Shown here piece by piece: positions 17,361 to 26,169 of a stretch of DNA of 32,506 bases. The translations under genes were made by a program, and so were the position numbers. How positions within the stretch are numbered: the first letter of the stretch is position 1; the number at the start of each line of letters is the position of its first letter. A model generated the notes under the pieces. It was not told the DNA's origin and made no database searches. It was given only the letters and a program-made list of their open reading frames with translations. This stretch comes from Nevskia sp. (GTDB lineage: Bacteria > Pseudomonadota > Gammaproteobacteria > Nevskiales > Nevskiaceae). Location: contig NZ_JAHFRY010000036.1 of assembly GCF_023266035.1 (NCBI RefSeq), positions 1 to 32,506 on the forward strand, in the 5' to 3' direction.

Positions 17361-17678
17361 ATGGCCGCAACCAGCCAATCGATTCGCATTCGGCTCAAAG
17401 CCTTCGATCATCGTTTGATCGATAAATCGGCTCGCGAGATCGTCGAAACCGCGAAGCGCACCGGTGCCGTCGTCCGCGGACCTATTCCGCTGCCGACCCG
17501 CATGGAGCGCTACACCATCCTGGTGTCGCCGCACGCAGACAAGTCTGCTCGTGACCAGTACGAAATTCGTACGCACAAGCGTCTTATGCAGATTATCGAC
17601 CCCACCGAGAAGACCGTCGACGCCCTGTCGAAGCTCGATCTTCCGGCAGGTGTCGAAGTCCAGATTCGCGTCAACTAA
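17361..17678 (+). CDS. rpsJ: 30S ribosomal protein S10 (NusE)
   Basis: S10 is a 30S head protein that also binds NusB and NusG, coupling ribosomes to RNA polymerase. I chose the ATG at 17361, giving 105 residues starting [17 protein letters not shown] (103 in E. coli); a TTG at 17349 is in frame but has no support. GAG at 17351-17353 is a modest ribosome-binding site. The conserved core includes [15 protein letters not shown] (about residues 36-50) and [12 protein letters not shown] (about 66-77). It opens the S10 operon, with rplC 16 bp downstream. Confidence 0.97.
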   Translation: MAATSQSIRIRLKAFDHRLIDKSAREIVETAKRTGAVVRGPIPLPTRMERYTILVSPHADKSARDQYEIRTHKRLMQIIDPTEKTVDALSKLDLPAGVEVQIRVN

Positions 17679-17694
17679 GGCGAGGATCAGACAA

Positions 17695-18330
17695 ATGACT
17701 ATTGGTATTGTTGGGCGCAAAGCGGGCATGACCCGCGTGTTCACGGCGGCGGGTGAGTCCATCCCGGTCACCGTGATCGAATGCACTCCGAATCGCGTCA
17801 CTCAAGTCAAGACTGTGGAAACCGACGGCTATCGCGCCGTTCAGGTCACCGCAGGCGAGAAGAAGTCCAGCCACGTTTCCAAGCCGCTCGCGGGCCATTA
17901 CAAGAAGGCCGGTGTTGCTGCGGGTCGCGGTCTCTGGGAATTCCGTCTCGATGACAGCCAGGGCGCCGATCTGGTCCCGGGTTCCGAGATCACCGTGACT
18001 TCGTTCGAGGGCGTCAAAGCCGTCGACGTGGCGGGTGTGAGCATCGGCAAGGGCTTCGCAGGTGTTCAGAAGCGCTGGAATTTCGGCGGCGGTCGTGCCA
18101 GCCACGGTAACTCGCTGTCGCATCGCGTGCCGGGCTCCATCGGTCAGCGCCAGAGTCCGGGCAAGGTCTGGAAGGGCAAGAAGATGGCCGGCCACATGGG
18201 TTCGGACAACATCAGTGCCCTGAATCTGGACGTGGTCCGCATCGACGTCGAGCGCAATCTGCTGCTCGTCAAGGGCGCCGTGCCCGGACACAAGGGTGCC
18301 GACGTCGTCGTGCATCCGACGGTCAAGTAA
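17695..18330 (+). CDS. rplC: 50S ribosomal protein L3
   Basis: L3 is an early 50S assembly protein whose loop reaches near the peptidyl-transferase centre. I chose the ATG at 17695 ([20 protein letters not shown] at 17683-17686), giving 211 residues (209 in E. coli); the same frame is open further upstream but overlaps rpsJ. The conserved loop [14 protein letters not shown] at about residues 139-152, followed by [15 protein letters not shown], includes the glutamine that PrmB methylates in the family. The protein is complete and ordinary. Confidence 0.97.
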   Translation: MTIGIVGRKAGMTRVFTAAGESIPVTVIECTPNRVTQVKTVETDGYRAVQVTAGEKKSSHVSKPLAGHYKKAGVAAGRGLWEFRLDDSQGADLVPGSEITVTSFEGVKAVDVAGVSIGKGFAGVQKRWNFGGGRASHGNSLSHRVPGSIGQRQSPGKVWKGKKMAGHMGSDNISALNLDVVRIDVERNLLLVKGAVPGHKGADVVVHPTVK

Positions 18331-18352
18331 GTAGTTCATTGGACTGGGCGAC

Positions 18353-18958
18353 ATGGATCTCCAACTACACTCAAGCAACAGCACGCTGAATGTGGCTGAC
18401 GCCGTTTTCGGCGTCGACTACAACGAAGCCCTCGTGCACCAGGTTGTGACTGCCTATTTGAATGGCAGCCGCGCCGGTACCAAGGCTCAGAAGTCGAAAG
18501 CAATGGTTCGCGGCGGCGGCAAGAAGCCGTGGAAGCAGAAGGGCACGGGCCAGGCCCGCGCCGGTTCGATCCGCAGCCCGCTGTGGCGTGGCGGCGGCAA
18601 GACGTTTGCTGCCGTGCCGCGTGATCACAGCCAGAAGGTCAACAAGAAGATGTATCGCGGTGCAATCCGCTCGATCATCTCCGAACTGAACCGCAATGGC
18701 TCGCTGATCATCGCCGACAGCTTCACCGTCGAAGCCGCGAAGACCAAGACGCTGGTCGAGAAGCTGAATGTCGTTGGTGCCAACGACATCCTGATCGTCA
18801 CCGATACGCTGGACCACAACCTGTTCCTGTCGGCGCGCAACCTGCACCGCGTGAACGTGGTTGACGTCAACGGCATCAATCCGGTCTCGCTGCTGTCATT
18901 CAAGAAGGTGCTTCTGACTGCTCCGGCCGTCAAGAAGCTGGAGGCCTGGCTGTCATGA
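18353..18958 (+). CDS. rplD: 50S ribosomal protein L4
   Basis: L4 binds 23S rRNA, lines the exit tunnel with its loop and, in E. coli, represses the S10 operon. The product is 201 residues, exactly the E. coli length. The tunnel loop includes [19 protein letters not shown] (about residues 54-72), and the C-terminal part has the conserved [11 protein letters not shown] region. The Shine-Dalgarno is weak (GGGCGAC). Its TGA stop overlaps the rplW start as ATGA, showing translational coupling. Confidence 0.98.
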   Translation: MDLQLHSSNSTLNVADAVFGVDYNEALVHQVVTAYLNGSRAGTKAQKSKAMVRGGGKKPWKQKGTGQARAGSIRSPLWRGGGKTFAAVPRDHSQKVNKKMYRGAIRSIISELNRNGSLIIADSFTVEAAKTKTLVEKLNVVGANDILIVTDTLDHNLFLSARNLHRVNVVDVNGINPVSLLSFKKVLLTAPAVKKLEAWLS

Positions 18959-19272
18959 GCAAGATCAAGATCTCGGGCGAACGCCTGCACCAGCTGATCC
19001 TGGCGCCGGTCGTCTCGGAAAAGAGCACGCGCGCTGCTGAAAAGAGCAACGAAGCCGTGTTCAAGGTTCTGCGCGACGCCAAGAAGCCGGAAATCAAGGC
19101 GGCGATCGAAAAGCTTTTCAACGTCAAGGTTGAAGCGGTTCGGACGCTGAACGTGAAGGGCAAGGTCAAGCGTTTCGGCGGTGCCACCGGCGTTCGTTCC
19201 GACTGGAAGAAAGCCTACGTGACGCTCGCCCAAGGTCAGGAAATTGATTTCCTGGCTGGCGCCAACAGCTAA
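18955..19272 (+). CDS. rplW: 50S ribosomal protein L23
   Basis: L23 sits at the exit of the peptide tunnel and docks SRP and trigger factor. The product is 105 residues (100 in E. coli). It has the start of the L23 fold in [12 protein letters not shown] (about residues 15-26), KSNEAVFKV near residue 31, and the C-terminal [13 protein letters not shown]. The start overlaps the rplD stop by four bases, and GGAGG lies within the end of rplD. rplB follows after 15 bp. Confidence 0.97.
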   Translation: MSKIKISGERLHQLILAPVVSEKSTRAAEKSNEAVFKVLRDAKKPEIKAAIEKLFNVKVEAVRTLNVKGKVKRFGGATGVRSDWKKAYVTLAQGQEIDFLAGANS

Positions 19273-19287
19273 TCGGAGCGACGAGAA

Positions 19288-20118
19288 ATGCCTCTCCAGA
19301 AAATGAAACCGACCAGCCCAGGTCGCCGTCACGTGGTTTCAGTGACGCACCCGGAGCTGTTCAAGGGTCGTCCGTATGCGCCGCTGCTCGAGGCCAAGCA
19401 CTCGAACGGTGGCCGCAACAACCACGGCCACATCACCACGCGTCATCAGGGCGGCGGTCACAAGCAGCACTATCGCCTGATCGATTTCAAGCGTGACAAG
19501 GATTCCATCGCGGCCAAGGTCGAGCGGATTGAATACGATCCGAACCGCAGCGCGCACATCGCGCTCCTGCTGTACAAGGATGGCGAACGTCGTTACATCA
19601 TCGCGCCGAAGGGTGTGAGCGTTGGCGATGCGATCCAGTCCGGTTCGGATGCGCCGATCAAGCCGGGCAACAGCCTGCCGATCCGCAACATTCCGGTCGG
19701 TTCGACGATTCACTGCATCGAGCTGCGTATCGGCAAGGGCGCCCAGCTGGCGCGCTCGGCCGGTGCCGCCGTGCAGCTGGTCGCTCGTGAAGGTGAGTAC
19801 GCGACGGTTCGTCTGCGTTCGGGCGAAATGCGCCTGGTGCATACGGAATGCCGCGCCACCCTCGGCGAAGTTTCCAACAGCGAGCACAACCTGCGCCATT
19901 ACGGCAAGGCTGGCGCCAAGCGCTGGAAGGGCATTCGTCCGACCGTCCGCGGTGTCGTCATGAACCCGGTCGATCACCCGCACGGTGGTGGTGAAGGCAA
20001 GTCCGGTCAGGGCAATCCGCACCCGGTTTCGCCGTGGGGCCAGAAGGCCAAGGGTCTCAAGACCCGCAATAACAAGCGCACGCAGAAGTTCATCGTGCGC
20101 AGCCGTCACAAGAAGTAA
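19288..20118 (+). CDS. rplB: 50S ribosomal protein L2
   Basis: L2 is a core 50S protein needed for subunit joining and peptidyl-transferase activity. The product is 276 residues (273 in E. coli). The RNA-binding domain has [20 protein letters not shown] (about residues 41-60). The C-terminal part has the highly conserved [20 protein letters not shown] (about 219-238), including the histidine important for catalysis in the family. CGGAGCGACGAGAA provides the ribosome-binding site. Nothing is odd. Confidence 0.99.
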   Translation: MPLQKMKPTSPGRRHVVSVTHPELFKGRPYAPLLEAKHSNGGRNNHGHITTRHQGGGHKQHYRLIDFKRDKDSIAAKVERIEYDPNRSAHIALLLYKDGERRYIIAPKGVSVGDAIQSGSDAPIKPGNSLPIRNIPVGSTIHCIELRIGKGAQLARSAGAAVQLVAREGEYATVRLRSGEMRLVHTECRATLGEVSNSEHNLRHYGKAGAKRWKGIRPTVRGVVMNPVDHPHGGGEGKSGQGNPHPVSPWGQKAKGLKTRNNKRTQKFIVRSRHKK

Positions 20119-20141
20119 CTCACGTAATTCGAGAGCCCGTC

Positions 20142-20417
20142 ATGTCGCGTTCCGTCAAGAAAGGCCCGTTCATCGATCACCATCTCGCAAAGAAGGTGAG
20201 CGATGCCCAGGGCAGCCGCGTCAAGAAGCCGATCAAGACCTGGTCGCGTCGTTCGATGATTTCGCCGGACATGGTCGGTCTGACCATGCAGGTGCACAAC
20301 GGCCGTCTCCACGTGCCGGTTTTCATCACCGAGAACATGATCAGCCACAAGCTGGGCGAGTTCTCGCCGACCCGTACCTTCAAGGGCCATACGGCCGGCG
20401 ACAAGAAGTCGAGCTAA
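20142..20417 (+). CDS. rpsS: 30S ribosomal protein S19
   Basis: S19 is a 30S head protein that forms a complex with S13 and contacts the A-site finger of the 50S subunit. The product is 91 residues (92 in E. coli). It begins [19 protein letters not shown] and carries the conserved [20 protein letters not shown] (about residues 34-53) and [15 protein letters not shown] near the end. The rplV start is 11 bp past the stop. Confidence 0.98.
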   Translation: MSRSVKKGPFIDHHLAKKVSDAQGSRVKKPIKTWSRRSMISPDMVGLTMQVHNGRLHVPVFITENMISHKLGEFSPTRTFKGHTAGDKKSS

Positions 20418-20427
20418 GGAGACAGAC

Positions 20428-20772
20428 ATGCAGACCCAGGCTGTTCTCAAGTTCGTTCGTCTTTCGCCCCAGAAGGCGCGTCTGGTCGCTGACCAGGTTC
20501 GCGGCCAGAAGGTCGATCAGGCGCTGAACCTGCTCAAGTTCTCGCGCAACCGCGCATCGGGAATCTTGCTCAAGGTCCTCGAATCGGCGATTGCCAATGC
20601 CGAAAACAATAACGGTGCCGATGTCGACGAGCTGAAGATCTCCGAGATCTTCGTCGATGAAGGCCCGACGATGAAGCGTATCCGGCCGCGTGCCAAGGGT
20701 CGTGCAGACCGCATCCTGAAGCGCACGAGCCACGTCACGATTCGCGTCTCCGACGGCAGCACCAAGAGTTAA
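20428..20772 (+). CDS. rplV: 50S ribosomal protein L22
   Basis: L22 binds all domains of 23S rRNA, and its beta hairpin lines the exit tunnel where macrolides bind. The product is 114 residues (110 in E. coli). It has the conserved [15 protein letters not shown] (about residues 12-26), [14 protein letters not shown] (about 57-70), and the tunnel-hairpin region [20 protein letters not shown] (about 79-98), with no sign of a resistance deletion. A strong AAGGAGAC precedes the ATG. Confidence 0.98.
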   Translation: MQTQAVLKFVRLSPQKARLVADQVRGQKVDQALNLLKFSRNRASGILLKVLESAIANAENNNGADVDELKISEIFVDEGPTMKRIRPRAKGRADRILKRTSHVTIRVSDGSTKS

Positions 20773-20786
20773 CGGGAAGAGTATTC

Positions 20787-21476
20787 ATGGGTCACAAGAT
20801 CAATCCGAATCTGTTCCGTCTTGGCATTTCGACGGCCTGGACGTCGAACTGGTACGCCGAGCGCGGTGCCTACGCCGATAACCTGAACAAGGATCGCCTG
20901 GTGCGCGAGTTCCTGTTCAAGAAGCTGGCGCAGGCTTCGGTCAGTCGCGTGCAGATCGACCGCCCGGCGAAGTCGGCGCGCGTCACGATCCACACCGCGC
21001 GTCCGGGTATCGTCATCGGCAAGAAGGGCGAGGACATCGAGAAGCTGCGTCAGGAAGTGTCGAAGCTGATGACGCTCAAGCCTGACTCGGTTCACATCTC
21101 GGTCGAGGAAATCCGCAAGCCGGAACTCGATTCCAAGCTGATTGCCGAAAGCGTTGCCCAGCAGCTCGAGCGTCGCATCATGTTCCGTCGTGCGATGAAG
21201 CGCGCCGTGACCAATGCCATGCGCCTCGGTGCAGGCGGCATCAAGATTCAGGTTGGCGGCCGTTTGAACGGCGCTGAAATCGCTCGTACCGAGTGGTATC
21301 GCGAAGGTCGCGTGCCGCTGCATACGCTGCGCGCCCACATTGATTACGGCACCGCTGAAGCGAAGACCACGTACGGCGTCATTGGCGTCAAGGTCTGGGT
21401 TTTCAACGGCGAAGTCTTCGAGACCGATCGTCACGCAGGCAAGAAGGAAGAGGCCGGCGAGCCGGCATCTGCCTGA
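20787..21476 (+). CDS. rpsC: 30S ribosomal protein S3
   Basis: S3 lies at the mRNA entry channel and has helicase-like function with S4 and S5. The product is 229 residues (233 in E. coli). The start [14 protein letters not shown] is typical. The KH domain has [17 protein letters not shown] (about residues 72-88), and the C-terminal half has [20 protein letters not shown] (about 151-170). The tail is acidic and Ala-rich. GGGAAGAG precedes the start, and rplP follows after 35 bp. Confidence 0.98.
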   Translation: MGHKINPNLFRLGISTAWTSNWYAERGAYADNLNKDRLVREFLFKKLAQASVSRVQIDRPAKSARVTIHTARPGIVIGKKGEDIEKLRQEVSKLMTLKPDSVHISVEEIRKPELDSKLIAESVAQQLERRIMFRRAMKRAVTNAMRLGAGGIKIQVGGRLNGAEIARTEWYREGRVPLHTLRAHIDYGTAEAKTTYGVIGVKVWVFNGEVFETDRHAGKKEEAGEPASA

Positions 21477-21511
21477 TTTTCCTTCACGCCAGAAATTAGG
21501 AGAGTGCTGCC

Positions 21512-21925
21512 ATGATGCAGCCCAAGCGAACCAAGTTTAGAAAGCAGCAGAAGGGCCATAACCGCGGACTTGCGCAGAATGGCAACAAGGTCAGCTTCGG
21601 CGAGTTCGGCCTGAAGTCGACTGAGCGCGGTGCGCTCACTGCTCGCCAGATCGAAGCGGCCCGTCGTGTCATCACGCGTTACGTCAAGCGTGGCGGCAAG
21701 ATGTGGATCCGCATCTTTCCGGACGTCCCGGTCACCCGTAAGCCGCTGGAAGTCCGAATGGGCTCCGGTAAGGGCAACGTCGAGTGGTGGGTCGCCAAGA
21801 TCCAGCCGGGCAAGATGTTGTATGAGCTCGAAGGCGTGACCGAAGTCGATGCGCGCGAGGCCTTCCGCCTTGCAGCCGCAAAGCTGCCGGTCAAGACGAC
21901 CTTCGTGCATCGCACGATCCTGTAA
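21512..21925 (+). CDS. rplP: 50S ribosomal protein L16
   Basis: L16 organises the A-site tRNA region of the 50S subunit. The product is 137 residues (136 in E. coli). Two adjacent ATGs occur; the first (21512) aligns [11 protein letters not shown] with E. coli [11 protein letters not shown] and has TAGGAGAG at 21498-21505, so I chose it. The conserved core includes [19 protein letters not shown] (about residues 69-87) and [13 protein letters not shown] (about 92-104). A heptad-repeat element fills the gap before rpmC. Confidence 0.97.
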   Translation: MMQPKRTKFRKQQKGHNRGLAQNGNKVSFGEFGLKSTERGALTARQIEAARRVITRYVKRGGKMWIRIFPDVPVTRKPLEVRMGSGKGNVEWWVAKIQPGKMLYELEGVTEVDAREAFRLAAAKLPVKTTFVHRTIL

Positions 21926-21929
21926 CTAC

Positions 21930-22008
21930 AGTGGTCGGTGGCTAGTGACTGGTGGCTAGTCAAAAGTCTCCGCGTTTACTAATCACTAGCCACTTGTCAC
22001 TAGATACC
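21930..22008 (+). repeat. Inverted heptad-repeat element, site 1 (rplP-rpmC)
   Basis: The left side reads in 7-bp units AGTGGTC, GGTGGCT, AGTGACT, GGTGGCT (21930-21957). The right side reads ACTAATC, ACTAGCC, ACTTGTC, ACTAGAT (21978-22005). Arms 21937-21967 and 21978-22008 are 31 bases each and pair at 24 positions by Watson-Crick count around a 10-base loop. There is no T tract. The rpmC ATG is five bases after the element. Confidence 0.85.
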
Positions 22009-22013
22009 GAGTT

Positions 22014-22232
22014 ATGAAGACCACCGAATTTGTGAAGACGCTGCGGGACAAGTCCCCAGCCGATCTGAAGACTGAACTGGCGGCGCTGCGCAAGGAGCAG
22101 TTCAACCTGCGCATGCAGGCAGCTGTCGGCCAGCTTACCCAGTCGAATCTGGTTCACGACGTGCGCAAGAAGATCGCCCGCGTCAAGACCTTCATGCAGC
22201 AGCAGGCCCAAAAGCAGGCGAAGGCGTCATGA
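22014..22232 (+). CDS. rpmC: 50S ribosomal protein L29
   Basis: L29 is a small helical protein next to L23 at the tunnel exit. The product is 72 residues (63 in E. coli). It has the conserved [19 protein letters not shown] (about residues 25-43) and a longer Gln/Lys/Ala C-terminal tail ([11 protein letters not shown]). The only Shine-Dalgarno-like bases are GAG two bases before the ATG, which is too close, because the heptad element occupies the upstream region. Its TGA overlaps the rpsQ ATG. Confidence 0.97.
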   Translation: MKTTEFVKTLRDKSPADLKTELAALRKEQFNLRMQAAVGQLTQSNLVHDVRKKIARVKTFMQQQAQKQAKAS

Positions 22233-22537
22233 GCGAAGTTACTGAAGTGGTCCCGGCAGCGCGCCGCATCGTCGGCCGCGTTCTGAGCAGCAAGATGGAC
22301 AAGACCATCACGGTCGCCGTCGAGCGCACGGTCAAGCATCCGCTGTACGGGAAGCTGCTGCGCAAGACGACGAAGCTGCACGCGCACGACGAGAACAACC
22401 AGTGCCACGAGGGTGACCTCGTTGCCATCGTTGAGACGCGCCCGATTTCGCGTTCGAAGTTCTTCCGCCTCGTGGAAGTGCTCGAGAGCGCCAGCGAATT
22501 GCAGCAGCGTGAAGCTGCCGCCAAGGCCGGAGTCTAA
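22229..22537 (+). CDS. rpsQ: 30S ribosomal protein S17
   Basis: S17 is a primary 16S rRNA-binding protein needed for 30S assembly. The product is 102 residues, 18 longer than E. coli (84). The OB-fold core is typical: [19 protein letters not shown] (about residues 15-33), VKHPLYGK (about 35-42) and HAHDENNQC (about 51-59). The N-terminus has about nine extra residues, and the C-terminus has a predicted helical tail ([13 protein letters not shown]). The start overlaps the rpmC stop (ATGA), so translation is coupled. Confidence 0.97.
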   Translation: MSEVTEVVPAARRIVGRVLSSKMDKTITVAVERTVKHPLYGKLLRKTTKLHAHDENNQCHEGDLVAIVETRPISRSKFFRLVEVLESASELQQREAAAKAGV

Positions 22538-22542
22538 GCGCC

Positions 22543-22908
22543 ATGGTCCAACAGGAATCAATGCTGGTGGTCGCTGACAACAGCGGCGCCAAGGTGGTCC
22601 AGGTCATCCAGGTCAAGGGTTCGACGCATCGTCGTTATGCCTGCGTCGGCGATCTGATCAAGGTCACCGTCAAGGATGCGATCCCGCGCGGCAAGGTCAA
22701 GAAGGGCGAAGTGCACGACGCCGTTGTGGTTCGTACCAAGAAGGGCGTGCGCCGTCCGGATGGCTCGACCATCCGCTTCGACACCAACGCGGCGGTGCTG
22801 CTGACCACCAAGCTGGAACCGATCGGTACCCGTATTTTCGGACCGGTGACCCGTGAGCTGCGCGAACGTTTCATGCGCATCATTTCGCTGGCCCCCGAAG
22901 TCCTCTGA
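22543..22908 (+). CDS. rplN: 50S ribosomal protein L14
   Basis: L14 is a 50S interface protein and the binding target of the silencing factor RsfS in the family. The product is 121 residues (123 in E. coli). I chose the ATG at 22543 because [17 protein letters not shown] aligns with E. coli MIQEQTMLNVADNSGAR. Conserved blocks are [12 protein letters not shown] (about residues 46-57), [14 protein letters not shown] (about 62-75) and [10 protein letters not shown] at the end. It starts the spc group without its own visible promoter, 5 bp after rpsQ. Confidence 0.98.
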   Translation: MVQQESMLVVADNSGAKVVQVIQVKGSTHRRYACVGDLIKVTVKDAIPRGKVKKGEVHDAVVVRTKKGVRRPDGSTIRFDTNAAVLLTTKLEPIGTRIFGPVTRELRERFMRIISLAPEVL

Positions 22909-22924
22909 AGTCGTAGAGAAAATC

Positions 22925-23251
22925 ATGCGCAAGATCAAAAAAGGCGACGAAATCATCGTCATCACTGGCAAGGACAAGGGCCGTCGCGGCACTGTGTCCG
23001 TCGTCCAGGATGACGGCAAGATCATTGTTGAAGGCCTGAACCTGGCCAAGAAGCATCAGAAGGGCAACCCGCAGGCTGGCATCAGCGGCGGTATCGTCGA
23101 GAAGGAAATGCCGCTCGACGCGTCCAACGTGATGCTGTTCAACGCGAAGACCGGCAAGGGCGATCGCGTGGGTTTCAAGTTCCTCGGCGAAGGCGAAGCT
23201 CGTCGCAAGGTGCGTTACTTCAAGTCGAACCAGGATGTTCTGGACGCTTGA
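22925..23251 (+). CDS. rplX: 50S ribosomal protein L24
   Basis: L24 starts 50S assembly by binding the 5' part of 23S rRNA. I chose the ATG at 22925 ([19 protein letters not shown]), giving 108 residues (104 in E. coli); the frame is open upstream to 22853, but that part overlaps rplN. The KOW motif is at about residues 4-30 ([19 protein letters not shown]). The Shine-Dalgarno is weak (GTAGAG), which suggests coupling to rplN, 16 bp upstream. Confidence 0.97.
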   Translation: MRKIKKGDEIIVITGKDKGRRGTVSVVQDDGKIIVEGLNLAKKHQKGNPQAGISGGIVEKEMPLDASNVMLFNAKTGKGDRVGFKFLGEGEARRKVRYFKSNQDVLDA

Positions 23252-23292
23252 GTCCGGGGCACTGCGTCAGTATTTGGTATTGAGAACAGGTC

Positions 23293-23832
23293 ATGGCCGC
23301 TAATTTGCAGACGTACTACCAGAACACTGTTGCGCCGGCGCTTCGCGAGAAGCTCCAGTGCAACGTGATGGCGATTCCGAAGATCACCAAGATCACCCTG
23401 AACATGGGCGTGGGCGAGGCGACTTCCGACAAGAAAGTCATCGAACACGCAGTTGCGAACATGGTCGCGATTGCCGGCCAGAAGCCGGTGGTCACCAAGA
23501 CCCGCATCTCGATCGCCGCGTTCAAGGTTCGCGAGAACTATCCGGTCGGCGTGAAGGTCACCCTGCGCAGCCAGCAGATGTACGAGTTCCTCGAGCGTCT
23601 GATCGCGATCGCGCTGCCGCGCATCCGTGACTTCCGTGGTCTGAAGGCGACTGGCTTCGATGGCCAGGGCAACTACAACTTCGGCATCACCGAACAGATC
23701 ATTTTCCCGGAAATCGACTACGACAAGGTCGACGCCATCCGCGGCATGAACATCACGATCACCACCACCGCGAAGAACGACGAGGAAGGCCGCGCCCTTC
23801 TCGACGCTTTCAGCTTCCCGTTCCGCAAGTAA
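23293..23832 (+). CDS. rplE: 50S ribosomal protein L5
   Basis: L5 binds 5S rRNA and contacts S13 and P-site tRNA. The product is 179 residues, the E. coli length. It has the conserved [15 protein letters not shown] (about residues 29-43), the block [18 protein letters not shown], and near the C-terminus [18 protein letters not shown]. In E. coli, S8 represses spc by binding near the start of rplE; no such structure is obvious in the 41-bp gap here. rpsN follows after 14 bp. Confidence 0.98.
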   Translation: MAANLQTYYQNTVAPALREKLQCNVMAIPKITKITLNMGVGEATSDKKVIEHAVANMVAIAGQKPVVTKTRISIAAFKVRENYPVGVKVTLRSQQMYEFLERLIAIALPRIRDFRGLKATGFDGQGNYNFGITEQIIFPEIDYDKVDAIRGMNITITTTAKNDEEGRALLDAFSFPFRK

Positions 23833-23846
23833 GACGAGTCTGATCC

Positions 23847-24152
23847 ATGGCCAAGACCAATATGCTGGAGCGCGAGAAGAACCGCGCCGAACTCGTCAAG
23901 AAATTTGCCAAGAAGCGCAATGCGCTGAAGGCGACGATTGTTGACCCGACCGCATCGTATGACGAGCGCATGGCGGCTGTCGACAGTCTGCAGAAGCTGC
24001 CGCGCGATTCGAGCCCGACTCGCCAGCGCAACCGTTGCAACGTGACCGGTCGTTCGCGCGGTGTCTACCGCAAGTTCGGTCTGTCGCGCACCAAGCTTCG
24101 CGAAGCAGCAACGCGTGGCGAAATCCCTGGCTTGAAAAAGGCCAGCTGGTAA
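23847..24152 (+). CDS. rpsN: 30S ribosomal protein S14 (zinc-free type)
   Basis: S14 binds the 30S head next to S3 and S10. The product is 101 residues, the long form without the paired CxxC zinc motifs: only one cysteine occurs, in [14 protein letters not shown] (about residues 59-72). The C-terminal signature [17 protein letters not shown] is intact. The gene ends 88 bp before rpsH, with a hairpin in between. Confidence 0.98.
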   Translation: MAKTNMLEREKNRAELVKKFAKKRNALKATIVDPTASYDERMAAVDSLQKLPRDSSPTRQRNRCNVTGRSRGVYRKFGLSRTKLREAATRGEIPGLKKASW

Positions 24153-24181
24153 GCACTTTCTGAAACCAGTTGTCGGCGAGG

Positions 24182-24209
24182 CACCACAACGCTGAAAGGC
24201 ACTGTGGTG
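24182..24209 (+). repeat. Inverted repeat in the rpsN-rpsH gap
   Basis: CACCACA (24182-24188) pairs with TGTGGTG (24203-24209) around a 14-base loop. A second, overlapping pairing GGTGG/CCACC is possible just after. It lies 31 bp before the rpsH start and has no T tract. S8 is a spc-operon repressor in E. coli, but no evidence links it to this site. Confidence 0.45.
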
Positions 24210-24240
24210 GACCACCGGCCAACCCCCTGGACATCATTCA

Positions 24241-24636
24241 ATGAGCATCAACGATCCAATCGGCGATTTTCTGACCCGCATCCGCAACGGTCAGTCCGCC
24301 CGCAAGAAGTTCATCACGTCGCCGTCGTCGAAGCAGCGCGAGGCCATCGCGGCCGTGCTGAAGGACGAGGGCTACATCGGCGAGTATTCGGTTACGACCG
24401 AAGGCCAGAAGAAGACGATTAACGTCACCCTGAAGTATTTCCAGGGCAAGCCGGTCATCGAGCGTCTGGATCGCATCAGCAAGCCGTCCCTGCGCATCTA
24501 CAAGGCGAGCGATGAGCTGCCGCGCGTGCTGGCCGGTCTGGGTGTGGCGATCATTTCGACGTCCCAGGGCATGCTCAGCGACCGCAAGGCGCGGGCTGCC
24601 GGTCAGGGCGGCGAAGTCGTCTGCATCGTCGCTTAA
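24241..24636 (+). CDS. rpsH: 30S ribosomal protein S8
   Basis: S8 binds helix 21 of 16S rRNA and, in E. coli, represses the spc operon. The product is 131 residues (130 in E. coli). It begins [18 protein letters not shown]. The C-terminal half has the RNA-binding region [18 protein letters not shown] (about residues 101-118) and the closing GGEVVCIVA. The Shine-Dalgarno is a weak GGA. rplF follows after 15 bp, behind AGAGGAAG. Confidence 0.98.
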   Translation: MSINDPIGDFLTRIRNGQSARKKFITSPSSKQREAIAAVLKDEGYIGEYSVTTEGQKKTINVTLKYFQGKPVIERLDRISKPSLRIYKASDELPRVLAGLGVAIISTSQGMLSDRKARAAGQGGEVVCIVA

Positions 24637-24651
24637 AGAGGAAGATCGAAC

Positions 24652-25182
24652 ATGTCTCGTGTCGCAAAAATGCCGGTCATCATTCCGGCAGGTGTCGAGT
24701 TCAAGAGCTCGGCCTCGGAGTTGAGCGTGAAGGGTGCCAAGGCAACCCTGTCGCTGCCGCTGCCGAAGGAAGTGCAGGTTGAACTCAACAATGGCGTCGT
24801 CACCATTGCCGAGGCTTCGATCAAGTCGTCGCCGGCAATGTCTGGTACTGTGCGCGCCCTGTTGGCGAGCATGGTCCTTGGCGTCACCAAGGGTTACGAG
24901 AAGAAGCTGATTCTGGTCGGCGTCGGCTATCGCGCCACGCTGACCGGCAAGAAGCTGAATCTGGCGGTTGGTCTGTCGCATCCGGTCGATTTCATGGTGC
25001 CGGATGGCATCACGATCACCGTGCCGACGCAGACCGAAGTGCTGATCCAGGGTGCCGACAAGCACATGGTTGGCCAGGTCGCCGCGAAGCTGCGCAGCTA
25101 TCGTCCGCCAGAGCCTTACAAGGGCAAGGGCGTTCGCTACTCGGATGAGAAGGTCGTCCTGAAGGAAGCGAAGAAGAAGTAA
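24652..25182 (+). CDS. rplF: 50S ribosomal protein L6
   Basis: L6 supports the sarcin-ricin and factor-binding region of the 50S subunit. The product is 176 residues (177 in E. coli), with two copies of the L6 fold (about residues 1-80 and 81-176). The second has GVGYRATLTGKKLNL (about 90-104), and the C-terminus has the signature PPEPYKGKGVRYSDE. AGAGGAAG is a clear ribosome-binding site. A heptad-repeat element follows the stop. Confidence 0.98.
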   Translation: MSRVAKMPVIIPAGVEFKSSASELSVKGAKATLSLPLPKEVQVELNNGVVTIAEASIKSSPAMSGTVRALLASMVLGVTKGYEKKLILVGVGYRATLTGKKLNLAVGLSHPVDFMVPDGITITVPTQTEVLIQGADKHMVGQVAAKLRSYRPPEPYKGKGVRYSDEKVVLKEAKKK

Positions 25183-25184
25183 GT

Positions 25185-25270
25185 AGTGAAGCAGTGGTCA
25201 GTGGTCGGCTCAGGCTTAGTCCTCCGGCCACCCGGCTACTCGAAGGTCACTGGAATCTGTCACTGGAAAT
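25185..25270 (+). repeat. Heptad-repeat element, site 2 (rplF-rplR)
   Basis: Two exact tandem AGTGGTC units (25193-25206) follow an AGTGAAGC (25185-25192). On the right, GTCACTGGAA and TCTGTCACTGGAA (about 25246-25267) repeat ACTGGAA twice, 13-14 bases apart, in the opposite sense. The central part (25207-25245) is C- and G-rich. The inverted pairing is looser than at site 1. The rplR ATG is six bases after the element. Confidence 0.7.
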
Positions 25271-25276
25271 CGTTTT

Positions 25277-25633
25277 ATGAGCCCGAAGAAAGAATCCCGT
25301 CTGCGCCGTGCGCGCCGGACGCGTGCAAAGATTGCCGAGCTGGGCACCCACCGGCTGTCCGTGCATCGCACGCCGCGCCACATCTATGCGCAGATCATCG
25401 CGGGTGACGCTGGTCATACCGTGGTTGCTGCATCGACGGTCGAGAAGATCGTTGCCGAGAGCCTTGAAGGCACCGGCAACGTCGAAGCCGCGAAGAAGGT
25501 TGGCGCCACGATCGCCGAGCGCGCCAAGGCCGCCGGCATCACGAAGGTCGCTTTCGACCGTTCGGGCTTTCAGTATCACGGCCGCATCAAGGCGCTGGCC
25601 GACGCCGCTCGCGAAGCTGGACTGGAGTTTTAA
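25277..25633 (+). CDS. rplR: 50S ribosomal protein L18
   Basis: L18 binds 5S rRNA and brings it into the central protuberance. The product is 118 residues (117 in E. coli). It starts [19 protein letters not shown], rich in arginine, and has the conserved [17 protein letters not shown] (about residues 25-41) and the C-terminal [20 protein letters not shown]. Its ribosome-binding site is at best GGAAAT within the heptad element. rpsE follows after 4 bp. Confidence 0.98.
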   Translation: MSPKKESRLRRARRTRAKIAELGTHRLSVHRTPRHIYAQIIAGDAGHTVVAASTVEKIVAESLEGTGNVEAAKKVGATIAERAKAAGITKVAFDRSGFQYHGRIKALADAAREAGLEF

Positions 25634-25637
25634 TTAA

Positions 25638-26153
25638 ATGGCTAACCCCAACTACAATTTCGACGACTCGCAGAGCGGCGATTTCAAGGAAAAGCTGGTC
25701 GCCGTCAACCGTGTGTCGAAGACGGTCAAGGGCGGCAAGCAGTTCACCTTCACGGCACTGACCGTGGTCGGTGATGGCGCAGGCAAGGTCGGCTTCGGTT
25801 ATGGCAAGGCGCGTGAAGTGCCGGTTGCCATCCAGAAGGCGATGGAAAAGGCGCGCAAGAACATGATTTCGATCGAGCTGAAGGGCGCGACCCTGCAGCA
25901 CGAGATCTGGGGCATCCATGGTGCCTCGCGGGTATTCATGAAGCCTGCATCCGACGGTACCGGCGTCATTGCCGGCAGCGCGATGCGTGCAGTGTTTGAA
26001 GTTGCCGGCGTGCAGAACGTGCTGGCCAAGTCGTTCGGCTCGCGCAACAAGATGAACATGGTGCGTGCAACGGTCGACGCGCTGCGCAAGCTCAACATGC
26101 CGTCGGAGATTGCCGCCAAGCGTGGCAAGACTCTTGAAGAAATCCTCGGTTAA
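25638..26153 (+). CDS. rpsE: 30S ribosomal protein S5
   Basis: S5 lies behind the decoding centre, affects accuracy, and carries the spectinomycin-resistance loop in the family. The product is 171 residues (167 in E. coli). The double-stranded RNA-binding-like domain has [20 protein letters not shown] (about residues 21-40), which includes that loop, intact, then [21 protein letters not shown] within the end of rplR, nine bases before the ATG, shows coupling. Confidence 0.98.
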   Translation: MANPNYNFDDSQSGDFKEKLVAVNRVSKTVKGGKQFTFTALTVVGDGAGKVGFGYGKAREVPVAIQKAMEKARKNMISIELKGATLQHEIWGIHGASRVFMKPASDGTGVIAGSAMRAVFEVAGVQNVLAKSFGSRNKMNMVRATVDALRKLNMPSEIAAKRGKTLEEILG

Positions 26154-26169
26154 GGACTAAGGAATCGCC

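Noticed and set aside
17464-17694. N-terminal extension of L3
   Set aside because: The open frame overlaps rpsJ almost fully; the ATG at 17695 has a good ribosome-binding site and the standard [13 protein letters not shown] start.
21930-22008. CRISPR array or rho-independent terminator at the heptad site
   Set aside because: The units are only 7 bp with no spacers, and no T tract follows the hairpin.
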